Shown piece after piece: positions 9,190-17,006 of a stretch of DNA of 22,835 nucleotides. The translations under genes were made by a program, and so were the position numbers. Source of the stretch: CANJSG01 sp038203875 (GTDB lineage: Bacteria; Verrucomicrobiota; Verrucomicrobiia; Limisphaerales; CANJSG01). Each line of letters opens with the position of its first letter. Positions within the stretch are counted from its first letter, which is position 1. The notes beneath the pieces were generated by a model. The model was not told where the DNA came from. It worked only from the letters and a program-made list of their open reading frames with translations, and did not search any database. The stretch lies in assembly GCA_038203875.1 (NCBI GenBank), contig JBBRDN010000050.1, positions 1 through 22,835 on the forward strand. Reading direction: 5' to 3'.

Positions 9190-12100
9190 GTGCGTCGCGA
9201 AGTCCGGCGACCCGTCGACTCCAAAGTGATATCGGGCGTGAAATGTCATCGGGCACGGACGCTACTCCAGCGCGCCGTGGCGGCAGCCATGCTGTTATTC
9301 TACCCGGAGGTCGTCCGCGCGGCGGACCCGATCACGAGCGCGGCGGCGGTGCTCCAGCTCTCGACGGAACAGGCGGCGCGCAATCCGCCGGTGTCGATCC
9401 GCGGCGTCCTGACTTACCACTACAGCTACGACAGCTTCATCCACGACGGGGCCAACGGCATCTTCGTCAAATGGCCCGGCGGCCTGCCCGACAACATCGC
9501 CGCCGGCGATCAAGTCGAGTTGAAGGGGATCGCCATCCCGGGGGACTTTGCCCCCTCCATCCAACCAACGTCCCAAACCCTCGTCGGCAAGGGCTCCTTC
9601 CCGTCTCCGACTCCGCTTTCCGCGCGGGCCTACCAGACCGGCAGCGAGGATTGCCAATGGGTCAGCACCGAAGGCCAGGTCCGAAGCGTCGGCAGCAACG
9701 CCGTCGAATGGGTTTTGGAGCTCTCCACCTCGCTGGGACCGCTCCCCGTCTACCTGCCGATCGGGGGCGCCAGTCGCGAACAACTTGGCCCGCTCCTGGA
9801 TGCCGGCGTCCGCGTTTCGGGGGTGAGCGGCAGCGTCTTCGACGACCGGCGGAGCTTCCTCGGCATCTACATGCGCGTTCCGTCGGTGGAGCTTATCCGC
9901 ATCACGCGGTCGCCGTCGGCGACGGTGCCGGAATCCAAGATCGCCCGCCTGCTCGATTACCAGGGTTCCCCGTCGCTCGAGCAGAAACGCAGGATCGAAG
10001 GAACGGTCACCCACGTCCTCTCGTCAAACCGGTTCTTCATTCAGGACACCTCGGCCGGTGCGTTGGTCGAACTCTCCGCGGCCCGCGGTGAAATAGACAT
10101 CGGCCATCGGCTGCGGGTCTCGGGCTATCCGGTTCGAGGCCCCGCAGGAATGAAGATCGAAAGCGCCGAGGCGGAGATTGTGTCCAAAGGAGAACGGCCG
10201 ATCGCCTCGTCGACGCCGATGCCCCGGCTACTGAAGGAAAAGATCTCCGGCGAGCTGATGAAGCTGTCCGGGACCGTCCTCAGCCCGCTGCCAGCCGCCA
10301 CGTCGGGAGACCAGATCCCGATTCTTGTCGACGGACATGTGGTGACCCTTTCGTTCGACATCAACGAACTTTCCGACCCGGTCCTGTCCCTACGCATGGG
10401 TGATTTAATTCATGCCACCGGAGTGCTCCAGGTCGGGCAAGCAAGCGGGTCCGGGCATCAGATCATCCTGCACATCTCGGATGCGGCGGACGTCGCCCTG
10501 GCCGGCCGGCGTTTGCCGGAAGGACTCGTCCTTTTTGGAGCCGCCCTGGTAGTGGCCATCGTCTTCCTCGCGTTGTTCGCCCGCATTCGACGCCTGACCA
10601 AGAGAATCGCCGCACCGGGCCGGGAACTCGAGGATGCGCGGGCCCGTAGCAAGTCCCTGGAGGAGCAGTTCCAACAGGTGGCCAACGTTGGATCCGACAT
10701 CGTCCTCACCGTGGACAAGACCCTCCGCCTGGTCGCGGCCAACGCCGCCGGCGCAGAATTGCTCGGAATTCCGGTCAACGGCCTCACCCAGACCAATCTG
10801 TCCGTCTTCGTCGAACCCGGCCAACTCGCCCTGCTCCGGGCCGCCGTCGCGGACCTGGTCAAAGGCGCGGTCCCGCGGATCATCGAGCTCTCTGTGCTCG
10901 CGGGGAACGGCCTCCGCGTCGACCTCGTGTGCACCGCCACGCGCCTGGCCGGCGAGGGCACTGAAGTGATGATCTCCGCCCGAAGGCTTAACCCGGTCGG
11001 CGGAGCCACGTCCCAGGCGGAACGCGCGCTCCGGTCGGTCGTCGAGACCCTGCCGATGGTCGTCCAGTTGAAGAACGTCCGCACCCGCACGGTCACCTTC
11101 GCCAACGAGGCGCATCGCGGCTTCGGATGGGATCCCCAGACCATCGTCGGAGGCCAGGAAGAGGACTGCTTCGACGCGGACATCGCAGACAAGCTTCGCG
11201 AGATGGACCAACGGGTGATCGAAACCGGCAAAGCCGTGGTCACCGGCGGGGAACCGGTGACCACCCGAACCCGCGGGCGCCGCTACTTCTCGATCCGCAA
11301 GGTCCCGATCTTCGAGGAGCGAAACGAAACGGCCGCCAACATCCTCACCGTCATGGAGGACGTGACCGAACGCCACATCGCAGACCGGGAGCTCAAGCGC
11401 ACCCAGCATCTTTTCCAGTCTCTCGTCGACTCGCTCCCGCTGGCCGTCTACATCAAAGACGCCCGCTCCGGCCGCCACGTGCTGTGGAACAAGATGGGCG
11501 AAAACTTGGTGGGACAGCCGCGGGAACGCCTCATTGGAAGGACCGACAGGGATCTTTTCACCGGAGAGCAGGCCGAGCGCTTCGCCAAGGACGACCAGCG
11601 CGTCGTCCGCGACCGGAAGATGATCATCGTCCCTCTCGCGGAGCTCGAGACCGAGGACCGGGGTCTGCGCATGCTCGCCACGAAGAAATTCCCGATCCTC
11701 AGTCCCGAGGGCGAAGTCCTCCACATCGTCGGCATCACCGAGGACGTCACCGAACGCATCCACACCGAGGAGGCCATCCACCAGGCCCGCGAAGCCGCCG
11801 AAAAACTGGCCGCAGAGCGCGAGGAGAACTGCACCCAGCTCGCCGAAGCCGTCAAGAACGCCGAGGCCATGGCCAAGGCCGCCGAGGTCGCCAGCGTCGC
11901 CAAGAGCGACTTCCTCGCGAACATGAGCCATGAGATCCGGACGCCGATGAACGCCGTGATCGGGTTCTCAAGCCTCCTGCTCGACACTCCCCTCAACGCC
12001 GAGCAACGCGACCACCTTTCGACCATCCGCAACAGCAGCGAGGCCCTGCTCTCGATCATCAACGACGTCCTCGACTTCTCGAAGATCGAAGCCGGAAAGC

Positions 12101-13476
12101 TCAGGCTGGACGAAGTGCCGTTCAACCTCGTCGAAATCGTCGAGGCGGCGGCCGCCCTCATGTCCCAGCGGGCCAGCGCCAAGGACCTGGAACTGGCCAG
12201 CCTCGTCCGGAACGCCGTCCCGTTGTCGGTGGTCGGCGATCCCAACCGCCTCCGCCAGGTCCTGATCAACCTCATCGGCAACGCCATCAAGTTCACCGAG
12301 CACGGCCGCATCTTCGTCGAGGTGACCCTGCACCGCACCGAAGGCGAGTTCGTCGACCTCCAGTTCGCCGTCTCCGATTCCGGCATCGGCATCTCTGCCG
12401 ACGGCCAGGCGCGTCTGTTCCAGGCCTTCAGCCAAGCCGACAGTTCCACCACCCGGCGCTTCGGAGGGACCGGTCTCGGCCTCGCGATCTCCAAGAAGAT
12501 CGTCGAGATGATGAACGGCCAGATCGGCGTCACGAGCGAACCTGGCCATGGCTCCACGTTCTGGTTCCGCGCCCGCCTCGCCCTCGGCGAACCCGTTGCA
12601 ACCGAAGATTCCAAAGGCCTCACGACGCTTGCCGACCGGCGCGTCCTCGTCGCGGCCGACGACGAGGCGGTCCGTCTCGTCGTCGAGCACTACTGCGCCA
12701 GCGTCGGGATGAAGGTCACGATCAGCCAAGACGAGGTCGATGTCCTCGCCCATCTCCAACGGTCCATGGAGGACGGCGCGCCGTTCGACCTCTTCATCGT
12801 CGATCTCATGTCGAAACGTTTCGACGGCCTGCTCCTCGCCGGCACCATCAACGACCAGAAGCTGCTCGGATCCGCCCGGACCCTGGGTCTCAGCGGACTC
12901 CGCCAGCGTCTTCAACCCGGTGCCCTCCAGCGCGCCGGCATCGCCCAGCGGCTGACCAAACCGATTCGAAGGAGTGAATTCTACGCCCTCCTCGCGAAGC
13001 TCGTGGGCCGGGTCGAGACGCCCGCGCCAATCGCCCCGCCAGTCACCTCCACCAAGTCCGCCGCCAAACCCAAGGACGCCCGGATTCTCGTCGCCGAGGA
13101 CAACCGGGTGAACCAGAAGCTCGCCCTGCTCATGCTGCGCAAGCTCGGATACCAGGCCGACATCGCCAACGACGGCCGTGAAGCCGTCGAAGCCCAGGGC
13201 AGCAAGGGCTACGACCTCATCTTCATGGACTGCCAGATGCCGGTCCTCGACGGCTATGCCGCCACCAAGGCCTTACGCGACAACTCCAAGACCTGCAGCG
13301 TCCGCATCATCGCGATGACGGCCAACGCCCTCGAAGGCGACCGCGAGCGCTGCCTCGCCGCCGGCATGGACGACTACATCGCCAAGCCGGTCCGCTACGA
13401 GGAGCTGGAGGCGCTGCTCGAAAAACACTTCCCGTCCGCCGCCGCGCCGGCACCCGTGCCCAATCCCGACGTCTGA
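9190..13476 (+). CDS. Hybrid sensor histidine kinase with two receiver domains
   Basis: Numbering is from GTG at 9190; GTG at 9238 would give a cleaner signal peptide (MKCHRARTLLQRAVAAAMLL, cleavage near VVRAAD) and may be the real start. A periplasmic region (about 45-440) contains three beta-rich OB-like modules (about 66-130, 265-340, 352-430). A transmembrane helix follows at 446-467, then PAS-like modules at about 495-605, 612-730 and 738-865, a coiled coil, HisKA with His914 in FLANMSHEIRTPMN, and HATPase with N-box Asn1027/Asn1031, G1 DSGIGI (1063-1068) and G2 GGTGLGL (1092-1098). Receiver 1 (about 1150-1270) keeps Asp1205 and Lys1257 but has Ala1156 where one of the acidic pair normally sits. 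Receiver 2 (1298-1415) is canonical: Glu1303/Asp1304, Asp1347, Thr1377, Lys1399. No Hpt domain is present, so phosphotransfer must continue elsewhere. Ligand and target are unknown. Confidence 0.95.
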   Translation: MRREVRRPVDSKVISGVKCHRARTLLQRAVAAAMLLFYPEVVRAADPITSAAAVLQLSTEQAARNPPVSIRGVLTYHYSYDSFIHDGANGIFVKWPGGLPDNIAAGDQVELKGIAIPGDFAPSIQPTSQTLVGKGSFPSPTPLSARAYQTGSEDCQWVSTEGQVRSVGSNAVEWVLELSTSLGPLPVYLPIGGASREQLGPLLDAGVRVSGVSGSVFDDRRSFLGIYMRVPSVELIRITRSPSATVPESKIARLLDYQGSPSLEQKRRIEGTVTHVLSSNRFFIQDTSAGALVELSAARGEIDIGHRLRVSGYPVRGPAGMKIESAEAEIVSKGERPIASSTPMPRLLKEKISGELMKLSGTVLSPLPAATSGDQIPILVDGHVVTLSFDINELSDPVLSLRMGDLIHATGVLQVGQASGSGHQIILHISDAADVALAGRRLPEGLVLFGAALVVAIVFLALFARIRRLTKRIAAPGRELEDARARSKSLEEQFQQVANVGSDIVLTVDKTLRLVAANAAGAELLGIPVNGLTQTNLSVFVEPGQLALLRAAVADLVKGAVPRIIELSVLAGNGLRVDLVCTATRLAGEGTEVMISARRLNPVGGATSQAERALRSVVETLPMVVQLKNVRTRTVTFANEAHRGFGWDPQTIVGGQEEDCFDADIADKLREMDQRVIETGKAVVTGGEPVTTRTRGRRYFSIRKVPIFEERNETAANILTVMEDVTERHIADRELKRTQHLFQSLVDSLPLAVYIKDARSGRHVLWNKMGENLVGQPRERLIGRTDRDLFTGEQAERFAKDDQRVVRDRKMIIVPLAELETEDRGLRMLATKKFPILSPEGEVLHIVGITEDVTERIHTEEAIHQAREAAEKLAAEREENCTQLAEAVKNAEAMAKAAEVASVAKSDFLANMSHEIRTPMNAVIGFSSLLLDTPLNAEQRDHLSTIRNSSEALLSIINDVLDFSKIEAGKLRLDEVPFNLVEIVEAAAALMSQRASAKDLELASLVRNAVPLSVVGDPNRLRQVLINLIGNAIKFTEHGRIFVEVTLHRTEGEFVDLQFAVSDSGIGISADGQARLFQAFSQADSSTTRRFGGTGLGLAISKKIVEMMNGQIGVTSEPGHGSTFWFRARLALGEPVATEDSKGLTTLADRRVLVAADDEAVRLVVEHYCASVGMKVTISQDEVDVLAHLQRSMEDGAPFDLFIVDLMSKRFDGLLLAGTINDQKLLGSARTLGLSGLRQRLQPGALQRAGIAQRLTKPIRRSEFYALLAKLVGRVETPAPIAPPVTSTKSAAKPKDARILVAEDNRVNQKLALLMLRKLGYQADIANDGREAVEAQGSKGYDLIFMDCQMPVLDGYAATKALRDNSKTCSVRIIAMTANALEGDRERCLAAGMDDYIAKPVRYEELEALLEKHFPSAAAPAPVPNPDV

Positions 13477-13500
13477 CCCGTCAATCTGGTATCCGTTCCC

Positions 13501-13519
13501 ACGCTTCACGCTTCACGCC
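13501..13519 (+). repeat. Short tandem repeat ACGCTTC upstream of purC
   Basis: Two exact 7-nt units (13501-13507 and 13508-13514) are followed by a partial third (ACGCC). They lie in the 73-bp gap between the kinase gene and purC. No function is evident. Confidence 0.5.
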
Positions 13520-13549
13520 CCGCGCTCCGTCTCCCATGCTCAGGACATC

Positions 13550-14440
13550 ATGTCCGACAGCACACTGCTGAACCTCGAACTGCCCGGCATCCCGAAGGTC
13601 AAATCCGGCAAGGTCCGCGAAGTCTTCGACCTCGGCGACGCGATCCTCTTCGTCGCCAGCGACCGCATCTCCGCCTTCGACTGCGTCATGCCCAACGGCA
13701 TTCCGCGCAAGGGCGAGGTCCTCACCCGCATGTCGCACTTCTGGTTCGACCAGACCGAATCCTTCCAGCCCAACCACCGCCTCGCCCGCGAAAACGATCC
13801 GTTGCCCGGGCGTCTCGCTCCCTTCACGGCCCAGCTCGCCGGCCGCAGCATGATCGTGAAGAAGTCCCAGCCCCTCGCCATCGAGTGCGTCGTGCGCGGC
13901 TACCTCGCCGGCTCCGGTTGGAACGAATACAAGCAGCAGCAGACCGTCTGCGGCATCTCGCTGCCCGCCGGTTTGCAAGAGTCCTCCAAGCTGCCCGAAC
14001 CCATCTTCACCCCCGCGACCAAGGCCGAGACCGAGCACGACGAAAACATCCCCTTTGACGAAGCCGTGAAGATCGTCGGCGGCGACATCGCCGAACAGGC
14101 CCGCGCCGCCAGCCTGCGGCTCTACAAGTTCGCCCGCGACTACGCCCGCCAACGCGGCATCATCATCGCCGACACCAAGTTCGAGTTCGGCCTCTTCGAC
14201 GGGAAGCTGATCCTCATCGACGAAGTCCTGACCCCCGACTCCTCCCGCTTCTGGCCCGCCGACCAATACGCCCCCGGCAAAGGCCAGCCCAGCTACGACA
14301 AGCAGTTCGTCCGCGACTACCTCCTCACCCTCGACTGGGACAAGACCCCGCCCGCCCCCGCTCTTCCGCCCGAAGTTGTGGCCAAGACCCAGGCTAAGTA
14401 TTTCGAAGCGTATGAGAAGCTGACTGGGAAGAGGCTGTAG
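13550..14440 (+). CDS. purC: Phosphoribosylaminoimidazole-succinocarboxamide synthase (SAICAR synthetase)
   Basis: Catalyses the ATP-dependent joining of CAIR and L-aspartate to give SAICAR in de novo purine synthesis; cytoplasmic. The 296-residue length matches the longer Ade1-like form rather than the ~237-residue E. coli form. Conserved stretches are present in order: SGKVREVFDLGD (19-30), ASDRISAFD (36-44), RGYLAGSGWNEY (116-127), ATKAETEHDENI (156-167), DTKFEFG (208-214) and DEVLTPDSSRFW (224-235). AGGA at 13542-13545 lies only 4 nt before the ATG, a short-spaced but usable Shine-Dalgarno. It stands alone, with no other purine gene in the window. The small gene starting 18 nt after the stop may be cotranscribed, but its composition is different. 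Confidence 0.97.
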   Translation: MSDSTLLNLELPGIPKVKSGKVREVFDLGDAILFVASDRISAFDCVMPNGIPRKGEVLTRMSHFWFDQTESFQPNHRLARENDPLPGRLAPFTAQLAGRSMIVKKSQPLAIECVVRGYLAGSGWNEYKQQQTVCGISLPAGLQESSKLPEPIFTPATKAETEHDENIPFDEAVKIVGGDIAEQARAASLRLYKFARDYARQRGIIIADTKFEFGLFDGKLILIDEVLTPDSSRFWPADQYAPGKGQPSYDKQFVRDYLLTLDWDKTPPAPALPPEVVAKTQAKYFEAYEKLTGKRL

Positions 14441-14458
14441 GCATCTATCGGGCATTCT

Positions 14459-14821
14459 ATGAGCGACAAGGAACACTGGCTGCCAAGGGTGAAACCGATG
14501 GGTAGAAGCCGATTGAAAATCGAGTATTCACTCAGCATTACGCCGCAAGAGATTGAACTGCTTAGAACCGGAATTTGGCCCGAAAACCAAGATGCCCGTT
14601 GGATCGTTCACATTCAGGACCGGTCATTAAATCTTTGGAGAAGCTGGACTGGTTTGTGTGTCTACTCCCTTCCGGTATCTGGTGGGGGCGATGGAACCAA
14701 AATTGGTCCCTTGTGGGTGTGCGACGAGCCAAACCTTTATCGACGGGGAGACGCTCAAGAAGAGGTTCGACGGTTTGAATCGATATTGAGCAGCGCTCTG
14801 AAAGGACCGGCTGGAGGATGA
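14459..14821 (+). CDS. Small conserved-looking hypothetical protein with RSWTG motif
   Basis: A 120-residue protein with no named family. Its centre, WIVHIQDRSLNLWRSWTGLCVYSL (48-71), resembles a small hypothetical family in which a '(K/R)W.(I/V)...D..L...RSWTG.C(I/V)Y' block recurs; this resemblance is from memory and unsearched. RSWTG is at 61-65, and a second block GTKIGPLWVCDEPNLYRR is at 79-96. No signal peptide or membrane segment is seen, so it is probably cytoplasmic. Third codon positions are mixed A/T and G/C (for example TCA TTA AAT CTT), unlike purC just upstream, which ends nearly every codon in C or G. This suggests recent acquisition. It starts 18 nt after purC and is followed by repeat-rich DNA. 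Confidence 0.65.
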   Translation: MSDKEHWLPRVKPMGRSRLKIEYSLSITPQEIELLRTGIWPENQDARWIVHIQDRSLNLWRSWTGLCVYSLPVSGGGDGTKIGPLWVCDEPNLYRRGDAQEEVRRFESILSSALKGPAGG

Positions 14822-14864
14822 CTATACCTCGCAGGAACAGCCGCAGCGCGGCGACAGACCGCAG

Positions 14865-14994
14865 CCCACAGCGTGAGCTGTGGGTTGGCCGTCGGATTGG
14901 AACAAAGCCCCGGAGGGGCGACAGAATCGTCTCTGTCGTCCCTTCGGGACTTGGAGTTCTTGGGAACTCGCTGTCCCACAGCTCACGCTGTGGG
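14865..14994. repeat. Inverted pair of CCCACAGC hairpins with inner hairpins (REP-like)
   Basis: Hairpin A: CCCACAGC (14865-14872), loop GTGA, GCTGTGGG (14877-14884). Hairpin B, its reverse complement: CCCACAGC (14975-14982), loop TCAC, GCTGTGGG (14987-14994). Between them are GCCCC/GGGGC (14907-14911, 14915-14919), CGACAGA/TCTGTCG (14919-14925, 14932-14938) and GTCCC/GGGAC (14938-14942, 14946-14950). Two facing copies with a short spacer resemble a REP/BIME arrangement. Copies elsewhere in the genome cannot be seen from here. Confidence 0.7.
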
Positions 14995-15139
14995 CTACTT
15001 TCTTCCGCACCTCCGGTGCTCAGCCGACCTCGGCCATCTTCGAGCAGAGGCAGGGCGAAGCCGCCCGCCGAGCCGCATCGCGGCCGACTGCTGACCATAC
15101 GACATCTCGCGGCGAGCTTGGTATCCTCCGGAACCCACC

Positions 15140-15237
15140 GAGGTAGGGCGCGTCACTCCGAGCGCGCCGTGGGATCGACTGGCGTTCCCAATACGACGGG
15201 CATCCGGCGGCGGGCAGAGGACTGCCCGCCCTACCTC
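15140..15237. repeat. 98-bp nested inverted-repeat element
   Basis: The outer arms GAGGTAGGGCG (15140-15150) and CGCCCTACCTC (15227-15237) are perfect 11-bp complements. Inside them are two hairpins: GGCGCG/CGCGCC (15147-15152, 15163-15168) with a 10-nt loop, and GGCGGGCAG/CTGCCCGCC (15209-15217, 15222-15230) with loop AGGA. The inner hairpins share bases with the outer arms, so alternative folds compete. It resembles a non-autonomous palindromic repeat; no target-site duplication was identified. Confidence 0.65.
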
Positions 15238-15293
15238 CCGTGGAGCAGCGCTGGGAAACATCGGACATTGTCTGTGAACCGCACGCGCAGGCC

Positions 15294-15326
15294 TTCTGAG
15301 CGCGGCCGGGAGGGCCGCGCTCAGAA
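15294..15326. repeat. 14-bp perfect inverted repeat
   Basis: TTCTGAGCGCGGCC (15294-15307) and GGCCGCGCTCAGAA (15313-15326) flank a GGGAG loop. There is no T-tract after it (AAAACG follows), so it is probably an intergenic palindrome rather than a classical terminator. It lies about 110 bp before the recombinase gene. Confidence 0.75.
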
Positions 15327-15404
15327 AACGTCGCCCGATGGAGCCGTTCGCCATCCGTCTCATCCTCGTGATCTGCGGGCAGTCTTCAGTATCCCCTTCA
15401 CCAC

Positions 15405-15434
15405 TTCGTGTTCGTTCATGTCCATTCGCGGTTA
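15405..15434 (+). repeat. Three imperfect 10-bp units before the recombinase start
   Basis: Units TTCGTGTTCG, TTCATGTCCA and TTCGCGGTTA follow each other without gaps and end 4 nt before the ATG at 15439. The 10-bp period is close to one helical turn, so a repeated protein contact is possible; a decayed repeat is equally possible. Confidence 0.45.
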
Positions 15435-15438
15435 ACCC

Positions 15439-16359
15439 ATGGACGCCCTCATCGAAGACTTCCTCTTCCACCTGCGGCACGAACGCGGGCAGGCGGAGAA
15501 CACGCAGCGGACCTACGCCGCCCAATTCAAGAAATTCGTCGCTTGGGCACAGGAACGCGGCTTGACCGACTGGAAGCAGGTCACCACCCAGCACCTGATC
15601 GACTTCCTCGAACTCGAGCGCGACCGCAAACCCGCCGCCAATCGCCCGGGCAATGCGAAGATGAGTTCTTCGTCGGTCTACCTGCGCGTGGCCGCCCTCC
15701 GCGCCTTCTTTCGTTTCACCGAACAGAACAATTTCCTCGCGTCCAATCCGGCCGCGAACCTCTCGCTCCCACGCCGAGCGAAGCGCCTGCCCAAGGATCT
15801 GACCAACGCCGAGATCGCCCAGATCCTCCGCCCTCTGCCGACCGACACGCCCAGCGCGCTCTGCGACCAGGCCATCTTGGAACTCGCCTATGCGTCCGGC
15901 CTGCGGCTGTCCGAGTTGAAGGATCTGCGGCTGGAACAGCTCCATCTCGACGAGGGATTCTCCACCGTCATCGGCAAGGGGAACAAGGAGCGCGTCGTGC
16001 CCATCCACCGCCTCGCTGTGGAAGTTCTCCGCCGTTACATCGACACCGCCCGGCCCAAGCTCGTCTCGGCCAAGTCGCCCGGTGTCGTTTTCCTGACCAA
16101 GCGCGGGACGCAGTTCGCCCGCGAGACCCTGTGGGGCCGGATCAAGCGCCGTATCCGCTACTCGGGCATCGAACGCAACGTCACGCCGCACATGCTCCGG
16201 CACAGCTTCGCAACGCATCTGCTGGAGAACGGGGCCGATCTCCGCGTCATCCAAGAACTGCTGGGCCATTCCAGCATCGCCACGACCGAGGTCTACACCC
16301 ATGTCACCAGCGGCCGGCTGCGCGAGGTCCATCGCAAGTTCCATCCCCGGGCGAGGTGA
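15439..16359 (+). CDS. Tyrosine recombinase of the XerC/XerD type
   Basis: Cuts and rejoins DNA at a specific site through a 3'-phosphotyrosine link; XerC/XerD resolve chromosome dimers at dif with FtsK. At 306 residues it has the usual Xer length. The N-terminal SAM-like core-binding domain spans about 1-105 (FLFHLRHERGQAENTQRTYA) and the catalytic domain about 115-300. The catalytic set is complete: Arg156 (ASGLRLSEL), Lys180 (GKGNKER), His251 and Arg254 (HMLRHSFATHL), His277 (LGHSS) and Tyr286 (TTEVYTHV). Codon use matches the housekeeping genes here, which favours a resident Xer protein over an integron or phage integrase. XerC cannot be told from XerD. No dif-like site was recognised. 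No Shine-Dalgarno precedes the ATG. Confidence 0.93.
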   Translation: MDALIEDFLFHLRHERGQAENTQRTYAAQFKKFVAWAQERGLTDWKQVTTQHLIDFLELERDRKPAANRPGNAKMSSSSVYLRVAALRAFFRFTEQNNFLASNPAANLSLPRRAKRLPKDLTNAEIAQILRPLPTDTPSALCDQAILELAYASGLRLSELKDLRLEQLHLDEGFSTVIGKGNKERVVPIHRLAVEVLRRYIDTARPKLVSAKSPGVVFLTKRGTQFARETLWGRIKRRIRYSGIERNVTPHMLRHSFATHLLENGADLRVIQELLGHSSIATTEVYTHVTSGRLREVHRKFHPRAR

Positions 16360-16480
16360 GGCGGTGGAAAGCTGCTTCACCTTTACAGTCGAAAACCGCC
16401 GCGCCCGTTTCACCCTCCGTCCAAAGCAGGCGTGGAGATTTTCCTGCTGAAACGAATCCTGAACCCAACTTCCTCCCCCT

Positions 16481-16921
16481 ATGAACAACCAACCAGGAGC
16501 CCCTGAAGGCGTCGCGATTCTCGCCGTAATCCTCGGGATCGTCGGCTTGTTCGTCCTTTTCGGACTGATCATCAACGCGATCGTCTGCTACTTCGTAAGC
16601 TCGTGGTTGAAGAACGTTCCCGCACCCCACCGCAAGATGGAGCCTGGCCTAGTCTGGTTGTTGATGATTCCCTGCTTCCCGATCATCTGGAACTTCTTCG
16701 TCTTCCAGCGGATCCCGGATTCCTTCAAGAGCTACTTCGATTCCGTGGGGCGCACCGACGTGGGCGACTGCGGGAAAGGGCTCGGCCTCGCATACGCGAT
16801 CTGCACGGCGTGCAGCATCATTCCGCTGGTGCAATACATCGCAGGCCCCGCGGCGTTGGTCCTGCTGATCATCAACCTCGTGAAGATGAACGAGCTGAAG
16901 AACAAAATTGCAGCCGTCTGA
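16481..16921 (+). CDS. Small integral membrane protein, function unknown
   Basis: A 146-residue protein with hydrophobic segments at about 12-40, 57-75 and 102-136, the last probably two short helices. Between the first two lies VPAPHRKMEPGLVWL (46-60), and after the second FQRIPDSFKSYFDSVGRTDVGDCGKGLG (75-102), probably a polar loop. No catalytic motif and no named family recognised. ATG at 16481 is the first start, giving a short polar N-terminus (MNNQPGAPEG); the 20 nt before it are C/T-rich with no Shine-Dalgarno. It stands 121 bp after the recombinase gene, so it probably has its own promoter. Codon use fits the neighbours, which supports a real gene. Confidence 0.8.
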   Translation: MNNQPGAPEGVAILAVILGIVGLFVLFGLIINAIVCYFVSSWLKNVPAPHRKMEPGLVWLLMIPCFPIIWNFFVFQRIPDSFKSYFDSVGRTDVGDCGKGLGLAYAICTACSIIPLVQYIAGPAALVLLIINLVKMNELKNKIAAV

Positions 16922-16991
16922 TTCACCGGCAGTTGAACCGCGGAACAGCCGCGGAATCGCTTCCCCGGCTGGTTCATTTTGAGATCGCCTG

Positions 16992-17006
16992 GCCTGACGA
17001 TCAGGC
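16992..17006 (-). terminator. Hairpin at the end of the 51-residue minus-strand gene
   Basis: GCCTGA and TCAGGC arms flank a 3-nt loop and include the stop codon of the minus-strand small gene; an overlapping alternative pairs CGCCTG (16986-16991) with CAGGCG (17002-17007). There is no T-tract. A second, self-complementary pair CCGCGG...CCGCGG lies at 16938-16954, between the two convergent genes. Confidence 0.3.

Larger units (their letters stand above)
14822..15438. other. 617-bp non-coding, hairpin-rich intergenic region
   Basis: Several frames are open here on both strands, but their translations are low-complexity Arg/Pro/Ser sequence with no family likeness, and palindromes explain the base pattern. 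The stretch holds an inverted pair of CCCACAGC hairpins with smaller hairpins between them (14865-14994), a nested inverted-repeat element (15140-15237), a 14-bp perfect palindrome (15294-15326) and three imperfect 10-bp units just before the recombinase gene (15405-15434). No RNA gene was recognised. Confidence 0.75.

Noticed and set aside
14818..15435. 205-codon plus-strand frame
   Set aside because: It runs through palindromic repeats, is Arg/Ser/Pro-rich, and several other frames are equally open there.
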